From Phlegmacium glaucopus (lineage: Eukaryota > Basidiomycota > Agaricomycetes > Agaricales > Cortinariaceae), in NCBI GenBank assembly GCA_015039465.1, contig MU130698.1:371873-435872 (forward strand): a stretch of DNA of 64,000 bases, written 5' to 3'. This document shows, one piece after another, positions 21,139-33,943 of this stretch (positions within the stretch are counted from its first letter, which is position 1; each line of letters starts with the position of its first letter). The translations under genes were made by a program, and so were the position numbers. Below the pieces are notes generated by a model. That model made no database searches. It saw only the letters and a list, made by a program, of their open reading frames with translations, and was not told where the DNA came from.

Positions 21139-24100
21139 TCAAACGTATCCTTCTCCATGCTCTAACCAATCCAAAGCAACCCTCGCTCTCTGAACAACAA
21201 ACCTATCCTCATCCAACCCAACAGTCGAATGACCCCCTGACCCATGCGGATGACGCATCGACCCACTCCCTCCCCAACTCCCAGGCCCACCCGTACCACC
21301 AGCAGCTCCACCACCACTCCCAGAATGTCTTCCAGGACTTCTCCCACCAACAACTCCACCTCCACCTCCACTGATGAAACTCGAACCACCCCAACCACCC
21401 CCACTACCTCCTCCATATCCATGAGGATGACCATGACCAGACCACTCACACAACCGTTTCAAAGTACCTACAATCCCAGCCTCCATCATTGCCTTCTTCC
21501 TCCTTGGGTTTCTAGTCACTAGCTCAAGTATACAAGACACCGCAGGGCCTCTAACTTCCGCTTTGGCTTCTGAGAGACAAACTTGGAGAGCGGAGAGGAG
21601 ATTGGGGTAGGAGAGGATCAAATCTTGTTGTTCGTGTGTTCCATTTGACATGTTAGCGAGCGCGGAGGCTGCCTGTAAGGATAGGTCAGTAAAGAGATAC
21701 AAAAAAGATTACATAAGAAAATGTAAAATACCTGTATAACAACATTGTCGTTCCCAGAGCTCAGCCCAACCGTAATACGACCCAGCACTTGTATCCCAAT
21801 CTCTCTAAACACCATTGCGATGCCATCTTCTGTTTCCGTCAGATTTCGCACTACATTGAATGCTTGCTCCTGTATATCCCCATCCGGATCACCCAATAAC
21901 CTGAAGGAGAGAGAGAATGTGAGCAAGAAGAGATTTGACAAGGAATATCAAGACGAGAAAGCGACAAATGAAAACGTACTCAACGAGATGGGGCCATCCT
22001 ACATAACTCATCACGTCCCTTTTCGTTTCCGTACTCGTCTTGCGCAATGCGTTCTTCACAGCCCAAAGGGCGCTTAACCGTAGAGAAGGATCCCCAGATT
22101 CCTTCATGATATAAATCAGTCGCGGCATCAATTTTTCTTCCAAGTATATCTGTAGCGAGGTATTTATCAGTTTTTTTTCGAGAGAAACAAGGGGCAAATG
22201 TGGGGAAAAAAAGAAAGGAATGGACTAACAGGTCTCAAAGGCGAAAAATCAGTCAAAACATTGCAAATCGCAGCAAGTGCAGCACCAATCACTCTCCTAT
22301 CCTCTCCTAAACCTTTCACCACCTTCAAGTTCTTCATTTCGGCATCACTATTCCCAACAACTTCCATCGCATCGAAATCTTCTTTCACCACATCCACGCC
22401 TTCCTTTCCTTTCGTATTTGCAATCGTATTCGCATTACCCGCACCAACACCAGCACCGGCACCAGTCACACCACCTTTCTCTCCCAAATCCCTCCCAAGA
22501 ACGATTTTCAAAATATCCATTCCTAACCCACTATCCACTATATTCGTTCTCAAAACTGATACAGCGCGTGCTAGGGCTCTGACACATTGACATGCGGCAT
22601 ATCGAGTGCCTACATGCTTCTTAACGCGTAGAGCACGTGAAATGCAAGGAAGAAGACGGAGATCGTCCGTTATCCTTCGTCGAATGTCGTCTGAGAAAAG
22701 TGATAGGGATGCGAGTGCGGTGAGAGCTGCCTAGTGGAGTGTGTTGAATGGATGAATCGATGGATAGTTTCTTTTGACCTACCTCGCGTAGACAAGAAAT
22801 ACTGTCGGGCTCATCTTCTTCCCACTCTGGAGGCGCCGGCTCAGGAGGACTGATTGATTGAATGAGGGCGCCCAGGTATTCTAAACATCCCCGGTCAAAA
22901 GCAGCAAGACAAAGAGCAGCATCATCGTTAACAAGATAATCTGTGACATTACAAGTTAATCCACCATGAAAAAGAGTAGAGGGAGAAGCGAAACCGTACG
23001 TAAAATGAAACAAGCTTTCGTCTTGGTTTGAGGTGTATCAACCACAGTCGTAGTCGTGTTGGTCGTACTTGAGGAAGGTAGTATAGCTAACATGCTATTC
23101 ACAACATTCATTACTGTCCGAGTACAGCTTTCGTCTAAGGGAGGCTGGCGGTGATGGTGAATGCTGGAATCGCGTCCGAAGCTATGGGAAGCAGTAGCAG
23201 AGGACTGAGTAGATGAAGAGGGTGAGGTAGGATGGATGGAGATGTGGGAAGGAGATGAGGAGGAGGAAGCGCGAACGATGTTGGTTACGCTATAGAGAGA
23301 TCAAAGACAGTGTTAGAGTCGAAATTAAGTAAGAAACGAAGGTTTTGACTGTAGAGCTTACCATAAGCATGCTGCCAATTGAACATCAACGGAACGCGAT
23401 TTTGTAAATCCAAGAATATTGACCAGCGCAGGGGGTTCTAGAGTGATCGGGAAGTAAATAACTTATAGGTACAGTAGATAAGGGAATAGTGTATCGTGGT
23501 CGATCCAATCGAGAAACCAGTAGGAATTCCAATTACATGAGTCGTGGAAAGAGAAAGAGCGTATTCGTTTCGAAATATTAAAGCCAGGAATGTTCTTTGG
23601 TTATGGGAAAACAAACAGGCATAGTTACCCACGAGTGAAAGTAAAACTCACGATCTCTTTCTAACGATGGTTTAGCAAGCACATTCGCAAGCGTTGGGTT
23701 TTCTTTGGCCAAAGCGGCCAGCGCAGATAATACAGCATCCACCAGCTAAATACGTTGGTCAATAAGTATTCAATGACTCAGCTTTATACGTCGGTGGTGG
23801 GACTGACGAACCTTACTATCACGTTCTCTCTCGCTATCACCTAGGAGAGCAACAAGTTGCCTTGCTACCCATGGCGATGTGGTGTTGGATGAAAGGGCTG
23901 AAGTTTTCTCCCATCCACGACGTGATTTGATTTCTGGTTGTCGTTCTACTTCCGGGAGCCAGTCAGTGACAGCTCGTCGATGGGCAGTCGTTCTAACAAT
24001 ACTCGAGAGCATTTGTGCAGTAGATGTTGCCACCGTGAGCATATTAGATGGAAGAAGCGTTGATGGAGTTGAAGGAGTTGGTAAGAGGAGCAGCGGAAGG

Positions 24101-24735
24101 TAGATATCGAGGGTTTCAACCTATGAATGTAATTAACGAGCTGAAAACATGAAGGATGGAGGGTCGAACTTGAAAGAGGTATTGGAGCGCTTGTTGAGCT
24201 TCATTTCGAACGATAGAATTGTCCTGTTTCAAACCCCACAACGAAGGACCGACAATGTCGGCGATAGAGGCAGCTAGCCCACGTAAGGCACGCGAGAAGG
24301 CCGCACGAAGAACTGGAGGGTCTGCTTTTGTGAAATGAGCAATTGCATAGAGAATGGCATGGTGTGTATTTTCTTGCAAAAGTGTACTCAATGCCTCTTC
24401 TGATCCTGTATAACGATGTGTAAATCGTGTAGTCATTAGACGATAAATGCAGAGACAGACCATAGGATAAAGAAGCAATAACGTGGGCTGCTTCAATACG
24501 CAAAGAGTCCTGAGATGCTTTCGACGATAATGATGATGATACAGTATCTGCGGGGTTGAGGCAGTCAATAAGACTGGCGACGTGCATGTGAGCAGAAAGT
24601 CAAAGTTGGACGAACGAGAGCTCACGTTGTCACAAAGAGCTCATCCCTGACAAGTTGGACTTTGGCAACTGGATTCCCAATGACTGTGTTCTTGTACTTT
24701 TTCAAACTGGCGACTGTAACGGTCGGGATGGTCAT
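21139..24735 (-). CDS. Armadillo-repeat protein, ARMC8 / Gid5 (Vid28) homologue
   Basis: Twelve exons on the minus strand: 24735-24626, 24573-24461, 24405-24170, 24120-23812, 23745-23652, 23437-23362, 23289-23000, 22940-22783, 22730-22230, 22149-21980, 21900-21732 and 21672-21139, with GT-AG introns; 2760 nt, 919 residues. The start fits the family: SLKKYKNTVIGNPVAKVQLV matches the conserved N-terminal region of ARMC8. Later armadillo segments include LVDAVLSALAALAKENP, LRLSALWAVKNALRK and LLGDPDGDIQEQAFNVVRNL. In yeast and animals this protein is a scaffold subunit of the GID/CTLH E3 ubiquitin ligase that binds substrate receptors; that role is inferred. Oddities are a Gly/Ser-rich insert of about 60 residues in the last exon, a Ser-rich insert in exon 7 and an Ala/Gly-rich loop in exon 9. 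Confidence 0.9.
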
Positions 24736-25821
24736 CTCATTGCGCCGCTCGACGACGAAGACGATAAGGAACGTTGCCAAAAATTTGTCCAATTTTTCGA
24801 CAATAATTTTGACTTTCGGTGCTTATCTGTGTCATATACGGGGAAATACACAGCCACTATTGTCACACAGTAACTCACCTCGGGTCACCATCTCACCGGA
24901 GCATCATTTGCTCTAAAGTTACATGATGTTATCGAGGTGTCATCATTTCATTGCCAGAAAAGAAACATACTTGGTGCCTGTTTCAAAATGGCGTGATCTG
25001 AGGAAGTCTGAGGACGGTTGGGCAATGAATTTTTCACTTTGTAGTCTATTCAAGTTTCCATGTTCCGCCACCCTTCAACTTGGTCTGAGCATCCTGGACC
25101 TAATGCTGCATTTAAAAAGTGGGACTATCAATATTTAAAACAGCTGTAAGTTTTTTGAACTATAACAAAATGCTGAGTTTGCGTCGAGATTTGGTCGAGA
25201 TAGCTCAACGGTATGATTTTCAAAGTTGCCCTTTTATGCCCTCGCTGCTGAGAACTGATGGATATTTGAACTAGATGTAGCTCATCATTCCATTTGTGCT
25301 TGCGGCGACGGCGTTCAAGATCACAAAGGCAAATGATGAGTTCGGCAATAAGATTGAGATTGACGATGTTGATATTAAATAAACCAGCCAGGAATTTACA
25401 TGGAACCCCTACCTTTTTATAACTCCCACTCACCTTTGCTCTCCTTTGCTTGGTGGTTGCTTAATTGACCTAACCAAGCGATCTGGGATCATCTGAAATA
25501 CCCTCTCAATTTGAAATCATGTGTGACAGGAGTTCGGCATCTCGGCTGATGGGAACCGTTTAACTAGTATCAAACCACTATCAAATCACTACAGAGGTCA
25601 TCCAGTTCTGGTACCAATTTGGTACGGATACCCCGGCAAAGGTACCGGCCAATAGTGTCCCAGTTTCAGGGAAGTATATATGGAAATTCACGGGGGCGGG
25701 AATGTAAAGTGTCCCGTTTGTTTCTTTATTGGGCGACTTTCCATAAGGCTAACTCGAATTTCCAACTCAAAAAGGTCTCTATAAGAACAACCCTTACTTT
25801 TTTAAGACTCGTTACGAAATC
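24736..25821. other. Divergent intergenic region
   Basis: Separates the divergent ARMC8-like and membrane-protein genes; it must hold both promoters. The 25128-25433 minus frame has no domain. No clear TATA box or repeat stands out. Confidence 0.5.
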
Positions 25822-27087
25822 ATGGCCTTTCCCCCACTCTTTACGCACTTCTTTGGAATAGTGCTCCAATCCATTTGCTTTGGTAAGAATCGTCTAACAA
25901 CAGGCATTTGGTTCAGACAACTGACTTTCATAGGTATCTATTGCGTGATATTCACCTTATACTTGCGAATCCAACTCAACAGACCGGAGCGATGGAAAGG
26001 TCTACTCCTCTACGCGCTGGCTCTGAATTTTATTCTGTGCACGGCGTACTTCATCATTGAAATAGTCCATGTCCAGTTTTTCATTGATGTAAGTCATATA
26101 CAACTCATATATCGTTCACATGTCTATGGGCTCCAAATAACCCCTGAGCGGCGTTCAGCTGACTTTCTTCCTAGATCGTCGTGCTGGGCGGGGATCCCTT
26201 CTTGTGGGGCAGTTCGGCCTGGCTGAACGTCTCAGCTGATGCACTATATATCGCCATCGACTTCATTTCACAAGCAATATTGGTGGGCGCCCCTTATTAC
26301 ATGGGATTCAGTCTCCACTCAATTTTTTTCACTTGTAAATGAAGTTCTACCGATGTTGGGTCATGTGGCGCCAACTATGGGTTTTGGTTGTCCCAGCCAT
26401 TATATCAATTGCGTTTTTAGGTGCTAATCTACCAAAATTTAAAAATGATTCTCCAGCTAACTTTACCTCTAGTTGTCTCATTGATGACCATCGGTGTCCT
26501 GATAAAAGCTCCAGGCTTCAATACAGAGGACGGCCCTCAAGTTCCCGATTGGTTCCTTGACGCAGTTGTGTCATTCTTCACCCTGTCATTGGTTGTCAAC
26601 GCTCTCCTCACTGGTCTCATCGTGTACAAAATCCTCAGCGTTTACCGCGACATCCGGGGATTCAAGTCTCCATTCGTCTTGGGACAAGGACCAAATAATC
26701 TTTCCCCCCTCATATCGATATTGATCGAATCAGGCATGATAACATTTATCACGCAACTCATACAGACCATAATGTATAAGATCAATCCTGAGGCATTCCA
26801 ATTAGTTGCTGGCTCTGTGGTGATGCTTTATGTAAGGATTTCGTTGTCGACTTTATTTCGTGTATTGATCGTATTCGTCTACTACACAGGGAATTTCGAC
26901 GACAGTTGTCCTTGTGCGTGTCGAGATGGGCTCTTCCACCAGTAAATTAAGGACAGCACATTCGTCGCGTGCCATACAATTTGCACCATTCGCATCGACC
27001 CATCAGACCACCATTATTGACGTTCCGGAAGGCGGTCAGACGGACTCGCATTCAGGTTCAGAGATGAAGCTTATGCGACATGTATAA
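25822..27087 (+). CDS. Seven-helix integral membrane protein (Agaricomycete family)
   Basis: Six exons: 25822-25882, 25934-26088, 26175-26282, 26345-26420, 26473-26831 and 26890-27087; GT-AG introns; 957 nt, 318 residues. Hydrophobic helices are visible in order: FGIVLQSICFG, YCVIFTLYLRI, LNFILCTAYFIIEIV, ALYIAIDFISQAIL, LWVLVVPAIISIAFL, FFTLSLVVNALLTGLIVY, and MITFITQLIQTIMY with a final GSVVMLYG segment. The conserved IYRCW-type motif of the family appears as LFYRCWVMWRQLW. The C-terminal tail is hydrophilic. The family is abundant in mushroom genomes and resembles orphan receptors, but its function is unknown. A decayed paralogue lies at 54732-55556. The last intron acceptors were chosen to keep the frame. 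Confidence 0.85.
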
Positions 27088-27502
27088 TATTGATGCTGGT
27101 GGACTTAGGCCCCACCTGCATCCGGATATATACCCAGTAAAAATACTTGGTTACCTAACATTTCCAGTTGTAACTCAATCCACTCTTTTCATGCGACGAT
27201 CCTAGTTGTCCCGCTTCTGAGGATCTACCACCCTTGGTCCATCTCCGTCGTATTGATTGATCCTCCTAGGGATCTTGTCAGCGGCTTCTCTGGGTGAGCA
27301 ATCCACGATTGAACGTTGAACTATGGTTTTTATTCTCTTGTTGACAGCTACCTCATAGGCGTATATTGGCCGCCAATGAATTACTACCTTTGCGTTTCCC
27401 CATTCCTATTCAATTTGCATGGTCTATCTATTTTACATTCACCTCAACTCGATCGTGACTCCCAAGCCCTGCTATCGTTTTTTATATCCCCCTTAAATAT
27501 CT
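27088..27502. other. Convergent 3' spacer
   Basis: No additional feature seen between the membrane-protein gene and the GST gene. Confidence 0.6.
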
Positions 27503-28308
27503 TTAGTTGATAGTCTGATACTTCCCCAAAGCACGTAAGAGATTGTCCCATCTACCCTCATTCCAGGAGGCGATATCCTTCCACTCCTCACTGTCTTCAC
27601 CCCATACAATCTTAAACCATATCAAATAGCCTGAAAGGAAAAAATCAGCCCAAGAGATCGTATCGCCCATAACAAAAGGTCCTTTTGGATCAGTCTTCGC
27701 CAAGCATTCATCGACTTTGTTCATGCCTTCTTGAAATTTGGCCCACTGCTCTATCCGCTCCCTACCAACTGGAACTACTTCCTCAAGGGGTTTTCCAAGG
27801 AAATGTTCCCTGGTTCGGCGGTAGTACTCCTCGCTACGCCGTGTTCCGAGCTTGGGAAAGATTGCGGTGATGATGAAGGGTCGTACAGGGGCAAGGCTCT
27901 CCCAAAATGCAAATTGGAAAGCATGTTGAAGAGACTCAGTTTGATATGGAAAAACACTTGGAGTGTCTGGGTAAGTTTTCTCTAGATATTCCGCGATGAG
28001 GAGTGAATCGGCGAGGTAGGTGCCAGTCGAGGGGTCATGAATTGCGGGAAGAGTGTAGTGGGGATTTCCGTTTGGCTTTTTGCCAGTAGGATTGATGCCA
28101 AGTGTCTTGCAGTGTGGTTCGATGTCAGGGTATTCAATCCATTCTGTACGATATGGAATGCCTTTGTAATTTAAGGTGAATCTGTGTTTTAACCGTTGAA
28201 GACCTGATTATTATTAGGAGGTAATGATGGTAGTAACCTAGCTTTCCAAGTGTTAGGCGACCAAGCTTTACCAGGCACCAGAGATGGGATATCATAAAAT
28301 ATGATCAT
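27503..28308 (-). CDS. Glutathione S-transferase-like protein
   Basis: Two exons, 28308-28238 and 28181-27503; 750 nt, 249 residues. The ATG at 28308 gives the usual start MIIFYDIPS..PGKAWSPNTWK of the fungal Ure2p/UstS-like GST class; the acceptor ACACAG before 28181 restores RFTLNYKGIPYRTEW. The thioredoxin-like N-domain contains NPHYTLPAIHDPSTG and YLADSLLIAEYLEKTYP, where cis-Pro and Asp-Ser normally contact glutathione. The all-helical C-domain contains FVMGDTISWADFFLSGYLIW. The class conjugates glutathione to electrophiles, probably in the cytosol; the substrate cannot be told. Length is normal and the frame intact. It is convergent with the membrane-protein gene. Confidence 0.9.
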
Positions 28309-28524
28309 AGTGGTTACTGTGAAAATTGCCGTGATCCGAATGTTGTCACTTGTCACCTTACAGATGGTGAGAATAATATCGTCAGAGAACAGAAAGTCTG
28401 GTTACATTATTTCATAAATAAGTAGAGAAGAGGGGCACAACAACCATAATAAGTCTACCAAAAAAAGCGAGAAACAATTCGAACGAAATGGGGAGGGGAT
28501 GAGACTACTACGGTATGAGTTACA

Positions 28525-30240
28525 TTAAATCTGGAATACGGCGATGTCATCAATGAAGGTCCAGGCAGGAGCAACCCCGCCATGGAAAGCAAGAACATCA
28601 TTACCAGCCCCAACAACATTAAAAGAAAAGTATTCGTAGTTCGAGAATCCGGGATGTATAGTGGAGACGATTTCACCGTTCCAGAGGATATCCACGAAAG
28701 CGGGGGCTTCGAAGGATGGTCCGCTGAAAGCACTGGCTTGGAAGAATGTGATAGTATAGCTTTGGCCAGCAACTGTCGCGAGAGGTTGTGCCGGTGTGAG
28801 GGTTCCAGATAAAGTATCAGCTCCAGTCGCAGAGCCAAGGAGGCCAACTCCGTTGCCGGTATGGGCGTACGGAGCGAAGAAGAAGATACTCGCGTCGAGG
28901 AACCCTCCAGCTGGGCTTGTACCGATCCAGTTGGAGTAAGAATCACTGAAGCAGAAGGTGTCGCATATATTAAAACCTTCGAATCCTCCATCGACGACGT
29001 AGTTAATTCGTTTGTATCCTCGTGAGAAAGTGACTGCTAAGTCTCCTTGGCCAGTGTTGACAGCAGTGCTTTCATCTGCAACGATGAAGTACTAAGGGCA
29101 TATCAGGATCTATGTACTGATGTGGAAAAGATACGTGACAAACCATGCTACAAGTATAAGTGGTAGGAATTCCGTCGACCAAAGCACGCCAGATGTTGAA
29201 ATATTGGCAAGCACCACCGACTGGATCCGCTCCGCGAGTATTGCATTGCTCGGCACAGGCATTGACGTCGTACCTGTCAAGGAAGACAAAACCCATATAC
29301 TAGCAATACCAACAATATCAACAATACATAGTATAACAAAGGGTAATGAAGCTTACTCCTGGCGCATTGTTGGCTCCATTAGTCGGACCAAAGACAAGCT
29401 CGTAACCGGAAGGATCGGCTGGGTCAACAAGAGTCTTGGCGGAATAACCACTGCTCTGCTGTATGAAGGTCAAAGGAGCCGGAAGCGGTTCGGATTGTTG
29501 ACCGCCAAAGTTGGTTTTCTCCGCAGCAGTGTGAATATCAGCATAGAGCACGCATTTCAAATTGGATTGCTCGTTAAAGACAAAATCGAGGAGTTCGTTA
29601 TTGAATTCATAATATATATTGGCGAAGACTATATATAACCAATAATTAGTTCGCGATATCTCATTCGTGAATGAATGTATGGCACTTACCACAGGTCTCG
29701 GTTTGGTCACAGTTGTTGAGACAATCATCAACATCATAAGTCGCGTTCGAGACTAAACTGTATGTCAGATACGCCGTTCCTTCAATGGCCGCATCACGGT
29801 CATCAGGACCCGTGCCCGTTCCAGAGAACACGAGATCGTAATCAGCTACAGATCGTCGTGAAAAGCCTGTCGAACGCTTGGAAACGCTCCTTCGAGATGA
29901 GCCATCACCGCCTGAGCCAGCTGCTGTAAGTGAGCCATCAACGGCTGTAACGCTGGTATCGGGAACAGGTTGATCGGGAGGGGCATCGGCGGTTGCTCCA
30001 GACTTTTGGTCAACGTTATTGACAGTCGCGACAATAGTATCGGTGTCGGTCGTTGATCCAGTGAGATCCGACGAGCTGGATGAAGCGTCCCATTGTCCTT
30101 GAGACGCGGGAGGTACGACTGTAGTCACGGCGGCTGAATATAACGAAAGAGGTCTTGTCAACCATTTGAGCAAGAAAGAAAGGTCAGATACCTGAGACCG
30201 CAACTACAAGTAAAAGGCTCGATAACAGTCGTGTAAACAT
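28525..30240 (-). CDS. Fruit-body-specific protein A homologue, secreted
   Basis: Five exons on the minus strand: 30240-30192, 30133-29690, 29628-29357, 29299-29144 and 29091-28525; 1488 nt, 495 residues. Exon 1 is a signal peptide (MFTRLLSSLLLVVAVSA). A Ser/Thr/Asp-rich linker ends in dibasic sites (SRRSVSKRSTGFSRRSV), possible Kex2 cleavage points. The conserved body starts ADYDLVFSGTGTGPDDRDAA, then Cys-containing DDCLNNCDQTETCVF, GFVFLDRYDVNACAEQCNTR and a C-terminal beta-rich domain (SYTITFFQASAF, PAWTFIDDIAVFQI). This matches the family known in mushrooms as fruit-body-specific protein A, linked by name to fruiting-stage expression; the molecular role is unknown. The frame is intact and splice sites are canonical. 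Confidence 0.9.
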
Positions 30241-33200
30241 ATAGGCCGAGAGAAGAGTGAAAGCTAGTCGGGGTGGTAAAGGCTTTATCCTGGAGAGAAG
30301 TTGGTCATAAATGACGGTTCTTATAGGCCGCTTGCGTGGCAGCGTGATTTCAGATCCTGGGATTAACGAAGTCCTTTCTACCTTCCATTCCTTACTTCGG
30401 CAATGTTAGAAAGTGGCGGGTGGCAGGTAGGTACAGACAAATGAGCTGATCGGACATAGAAGGACTTGAATCCCTCAATTTTGACCATCACGTTCCTCGA
30501 TGAGAATAGCCTTCTAGACCTAGGTTAATTCCAAAGGTAAATATGAAAAGCGGAAGTGAGAGGGTCCTGCACGCAATGGTTCTTTAAACGGGGCTTGGAT
30601 AACCAAATCTGAAGCCAACGTTCCATATACCGTACTACGTGTACGGATTCCAGAGTTAGATAGCGAAGACCCCTGTTTTCACACGCTGGCGTTATGGATT
30701 GGCATGAGTTCCGGCACAAAGCAACCACAACGTCGGGGAATGTGAATCAACCACCCCCGACTTGAAATTTCCAGATGGATTTCTAGATATTGATCAGAAA
30801 AAAAAGGTATTTTTATGATTGACGTGAGTGACATGTGGGGAAATGTTACATCCTAGAATAGTTGTCTCATCCGCTTTCCATCGTGAATCGAGGCCCTTAG
30901 TGGATCCAGATGGTCAATGCGCTAACTTGATGTTGCAACTGCTGAAATCCGAACCCCTGGTATGAACATGAGGAGTGACTAGTGACTCTTCATTCTCGAC
31001 GCTCGTCAACTTCTCCGAAGACAGAAGTTAATATGACAGACAAGATAAAGGCTTTCAAACGTTGGTCAATTACAATTGCAAGACGAGAGTAGAACAAGGC
31101 AAAAGTCAACATTCCCACGGTGTAATAAGCATGGTTCGGCTGCTCCCGCGATTTGTACTGCACCTCATTAATTATCACGCTCTGTTGCATTACAGTACAA
31201 AGTGCAGCCACGCGGCTCTCAGAAAGCAGTCCCACTACGCTCACATCTAACTGATTTTCCAAGTATTCCGAGTAGTACCCGTACTACTCTGTCATGTCCC
31301 AACCGGCATTCAAAAAGACGCAAGGAATAATTAAACATATACCCAAATGGAAGCGAAGACATCGGATTGTCTTACCAGCGAAGCTGGCTCCAAGAAGGTC
31401 CGTGATTATATTTATGTCAATTTCAATGATCAATCTGATGGATTATTGAAGTGTATATCGCTCAGGTGCGATATTCGACATGAAGGTGGCTGCTAATAAG
31501 TTGCTCCCGTCTGTGTCTAGACTGCCGGATATGGTATTACTTAGGGCATCTAATCCCGTCTACGACAAACAGCCAAAGCACGAGCGCAGAATAATACTAA
31601 AATACTCTTTGACAGAATCACCAATATCGGAAGAGTTATTCCTATTTGAGCTCGATTTCGTGTTTAATTTTGACTAATATTAATAATAAGCTGTATGTCG
31701 GAGAAAGGGAGTTGAAGAGTGCCGCGCTCTTATAACTAACAATGCAATGGGGCAACAAATCGCTGAAAATTATAAAACTTGAGAGGTGTCCAACCTTGTC
31801 TAACACGGAGATCAATATATAAGTGATAAATCGATAAAGTCCGAACAGCTGGCAGTACTTAAAATAGCCAGCTATGATTGGCATGTCACTACCTCCCGAC
31901 TATCCCATCCTGTATATTGACGGGAGGCAGAACACTGGCAGAACCTTCTCAATTGCTCACTTCCACGCTCTTCGGAATTATTATTAATTATCAATTTGAT
32001 CGAAAGTGTCTTCCTTTATATCCGTGGCGAACACTGGCGAACAGCGGCTCAAAAGAAAATCCGTGGTCCCGTGCGCTCTGGAAAGGTGAATAATCTGACA
32101 AGTAAACATGCAGAGAGACTGCGTGTGCGTCGGGAGAAAATGTCTCAATATTGTCTCAGATATTGTTCTTGACATGAATCAGGTCCCGACATGAAGACAG
32201 TGCGGTCAATATATGCCGCCGATACATTATTTGGCTTTTCTTTCCCAGGTTTGAAGCTGATATGCCAGTGGTGATATCTTTTAGAGTCTATATGGAAAGG
32301 ACCGTGGTCGACGGGACCGGTATAGGGTATCAAGCTCATGATGGAAATGGAGAGTCCTACGTTGAAAATCCTAGGCCCAGACCATCGCTGTAATTTACTT
32401 TTGAGTGGTCCCATTGGGCGGATAAATCTTCATTTCAGAAAGAAAAACTGACTTAATACCCCTGATGAAGCGCCTGGCGCCTTTATCTTATTTTCCTGGG
32501 TCTGAGACGGACATCAATTACAAATACGAGGTATATTACTCACGAACAGATTCTAGTTCAATTGAGGACGGCTAATGAGTCACTTCCAGAGACATCCGAC
32601 AAGGGTCATAGGCAAAGACCCTATCCCAGAAATTTCGGGAAGCCATATCTAAGGGAATACGGATATTAGTGGACTATTTCACAACTAAAGTGAATGCAAC
32701 TTACGGCTCTGCCCAGCTCCCGCGCAGACCTTTAACTTCGCTGGCCCAACCCGAGGCAGACGCTTTCTAAGAGCTCAAATCGTAGATAACAACCGCGGTT
32801 ACCCTGCCATGTGGAATATCAACAACGTAGATGCCAAGGATTTGCTAACGAATGCGTACCAGGTTAAATTGGGATAGTCGAAAGTTTCACTATTGAGACG
32901 AGACCTATGCAGGAGACAGCACATGTCGTATCATGTGTCTTTCAGACTACATTGAGAATCGAAGAATTGTTGTACTGCTCATGCACTGTTGATTAGTATA
33001 GACGCGGGATAAAATGGCGCAATCAAATCAGTTCGGACCATGTTGCGAGTTGTGACAGAGGGGCAAAGTGAAAATTGGTTTCGTAGAAGCTAACTTGGGG
33101 AGAATGAGGCAAAGAAATGAGCCCTAGAAGCGTAGTTATGTCAAAGTTCCGCAGGAAATGATGCCCTCCTATGAGCCCACTCTGAAGAAGTGATATCCGC

Positions 33201-33765
33201 ACTGGACACAGGGCTCTAACGTCGAAGCCTTGAGAGTCGGTTAGTAAACAAAAGCGACACGTGGAACAGTGGAATTCGTGACCTTGTCATCACGTGATTA
33301 TACCTTGTGATTAATACTGATTATCTCCTTATGACTATCTCTAATATGATTGTCGATTAGACCGGTAACCGAGGGTAACCGACGGTATAAGAAGGAAATT
33401 CTGCGTTGATTGTCGATTATGGTTATCTATGTAGTCGAACGTTATGTTAACAAAGGAAGAACTGAACTGGGAGATCAGCGAGAGTGAAGGGAAAGATGTG
33501 GGCAGTGGTTTGTATGTTATTGAAGGAGGAAGAAATGATCCAGGAGATCAGTGAGAGTGAAAGGGAAAATGTGGGCATAGTTTGGGCAAAAACCCAAAGG
33601 GTTTTTAGACCGAAACAAGGGTCCTGATCTATGGAAAAACAAATCTAAGATGAGCTGTGATTCCCATATATAAGGAGCCCAGTGACGCAGCAAGCAAAGA
33701 CTTAGATACCCATAATTTAGGAGATGGGCAGAAAAAAGAAATGACTCAGCTGGGTTAATCAACAG
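30241..33765. other. Long gene-poor stretch
   Basis: 3.5 kb without a supportable gene. All open frames are under about 90 codons with no domain or splice pattern. An imperfect duplication of about 50 bp (GAGATCAG.GAGAGTGAA.GGGAAA.ATGTGGGCA) occurs at about 33470-33510 and 33542-33580. Confidence 0.55.
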
Positions 33766-33943
33766 GCATGCATAGGGCAAAAAGAGGGGGCTCTGTAGCA
33801 TGCATGGGGCAAAAAGAGGACTCTGTGGCATGCATAGAGCAAAAAGAGGGGGCTCTGTAGCATGCATGGGGCAAAAAGAGGGGGCTCTGTAGCATGCAAG
33901 GGGCAAAAAGAGGGGACTCTGTAGCATGCATGGGGCAAGAGAG
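33766..33943. repeat. Minisatellite, about six 30-32 bp units
   Basis: Direct tandem units of the form GCATGCATGGGGCAAAAAGAG followed by GGGGCTCTGTA, varying by one or two bases and short indels. No spacers separate them, so this is not a CRISPR array. The minus-strand frames across it are Cys/His/Pro-rich repeats of no coding support. Confidence 0.85.

Noticed and set aside
22198..22590. Plus-strand 130-codon frame
   Set aside because: Antisense of exon 9 of the ARMC8/Gid5 gene, whose splicing and family match are clear.
33766..33943. CRISPR-like regular repeats
   Set aside because: Units are contiguous with no unique spacers and the genome is eukaryotic; it is a minisatellite.
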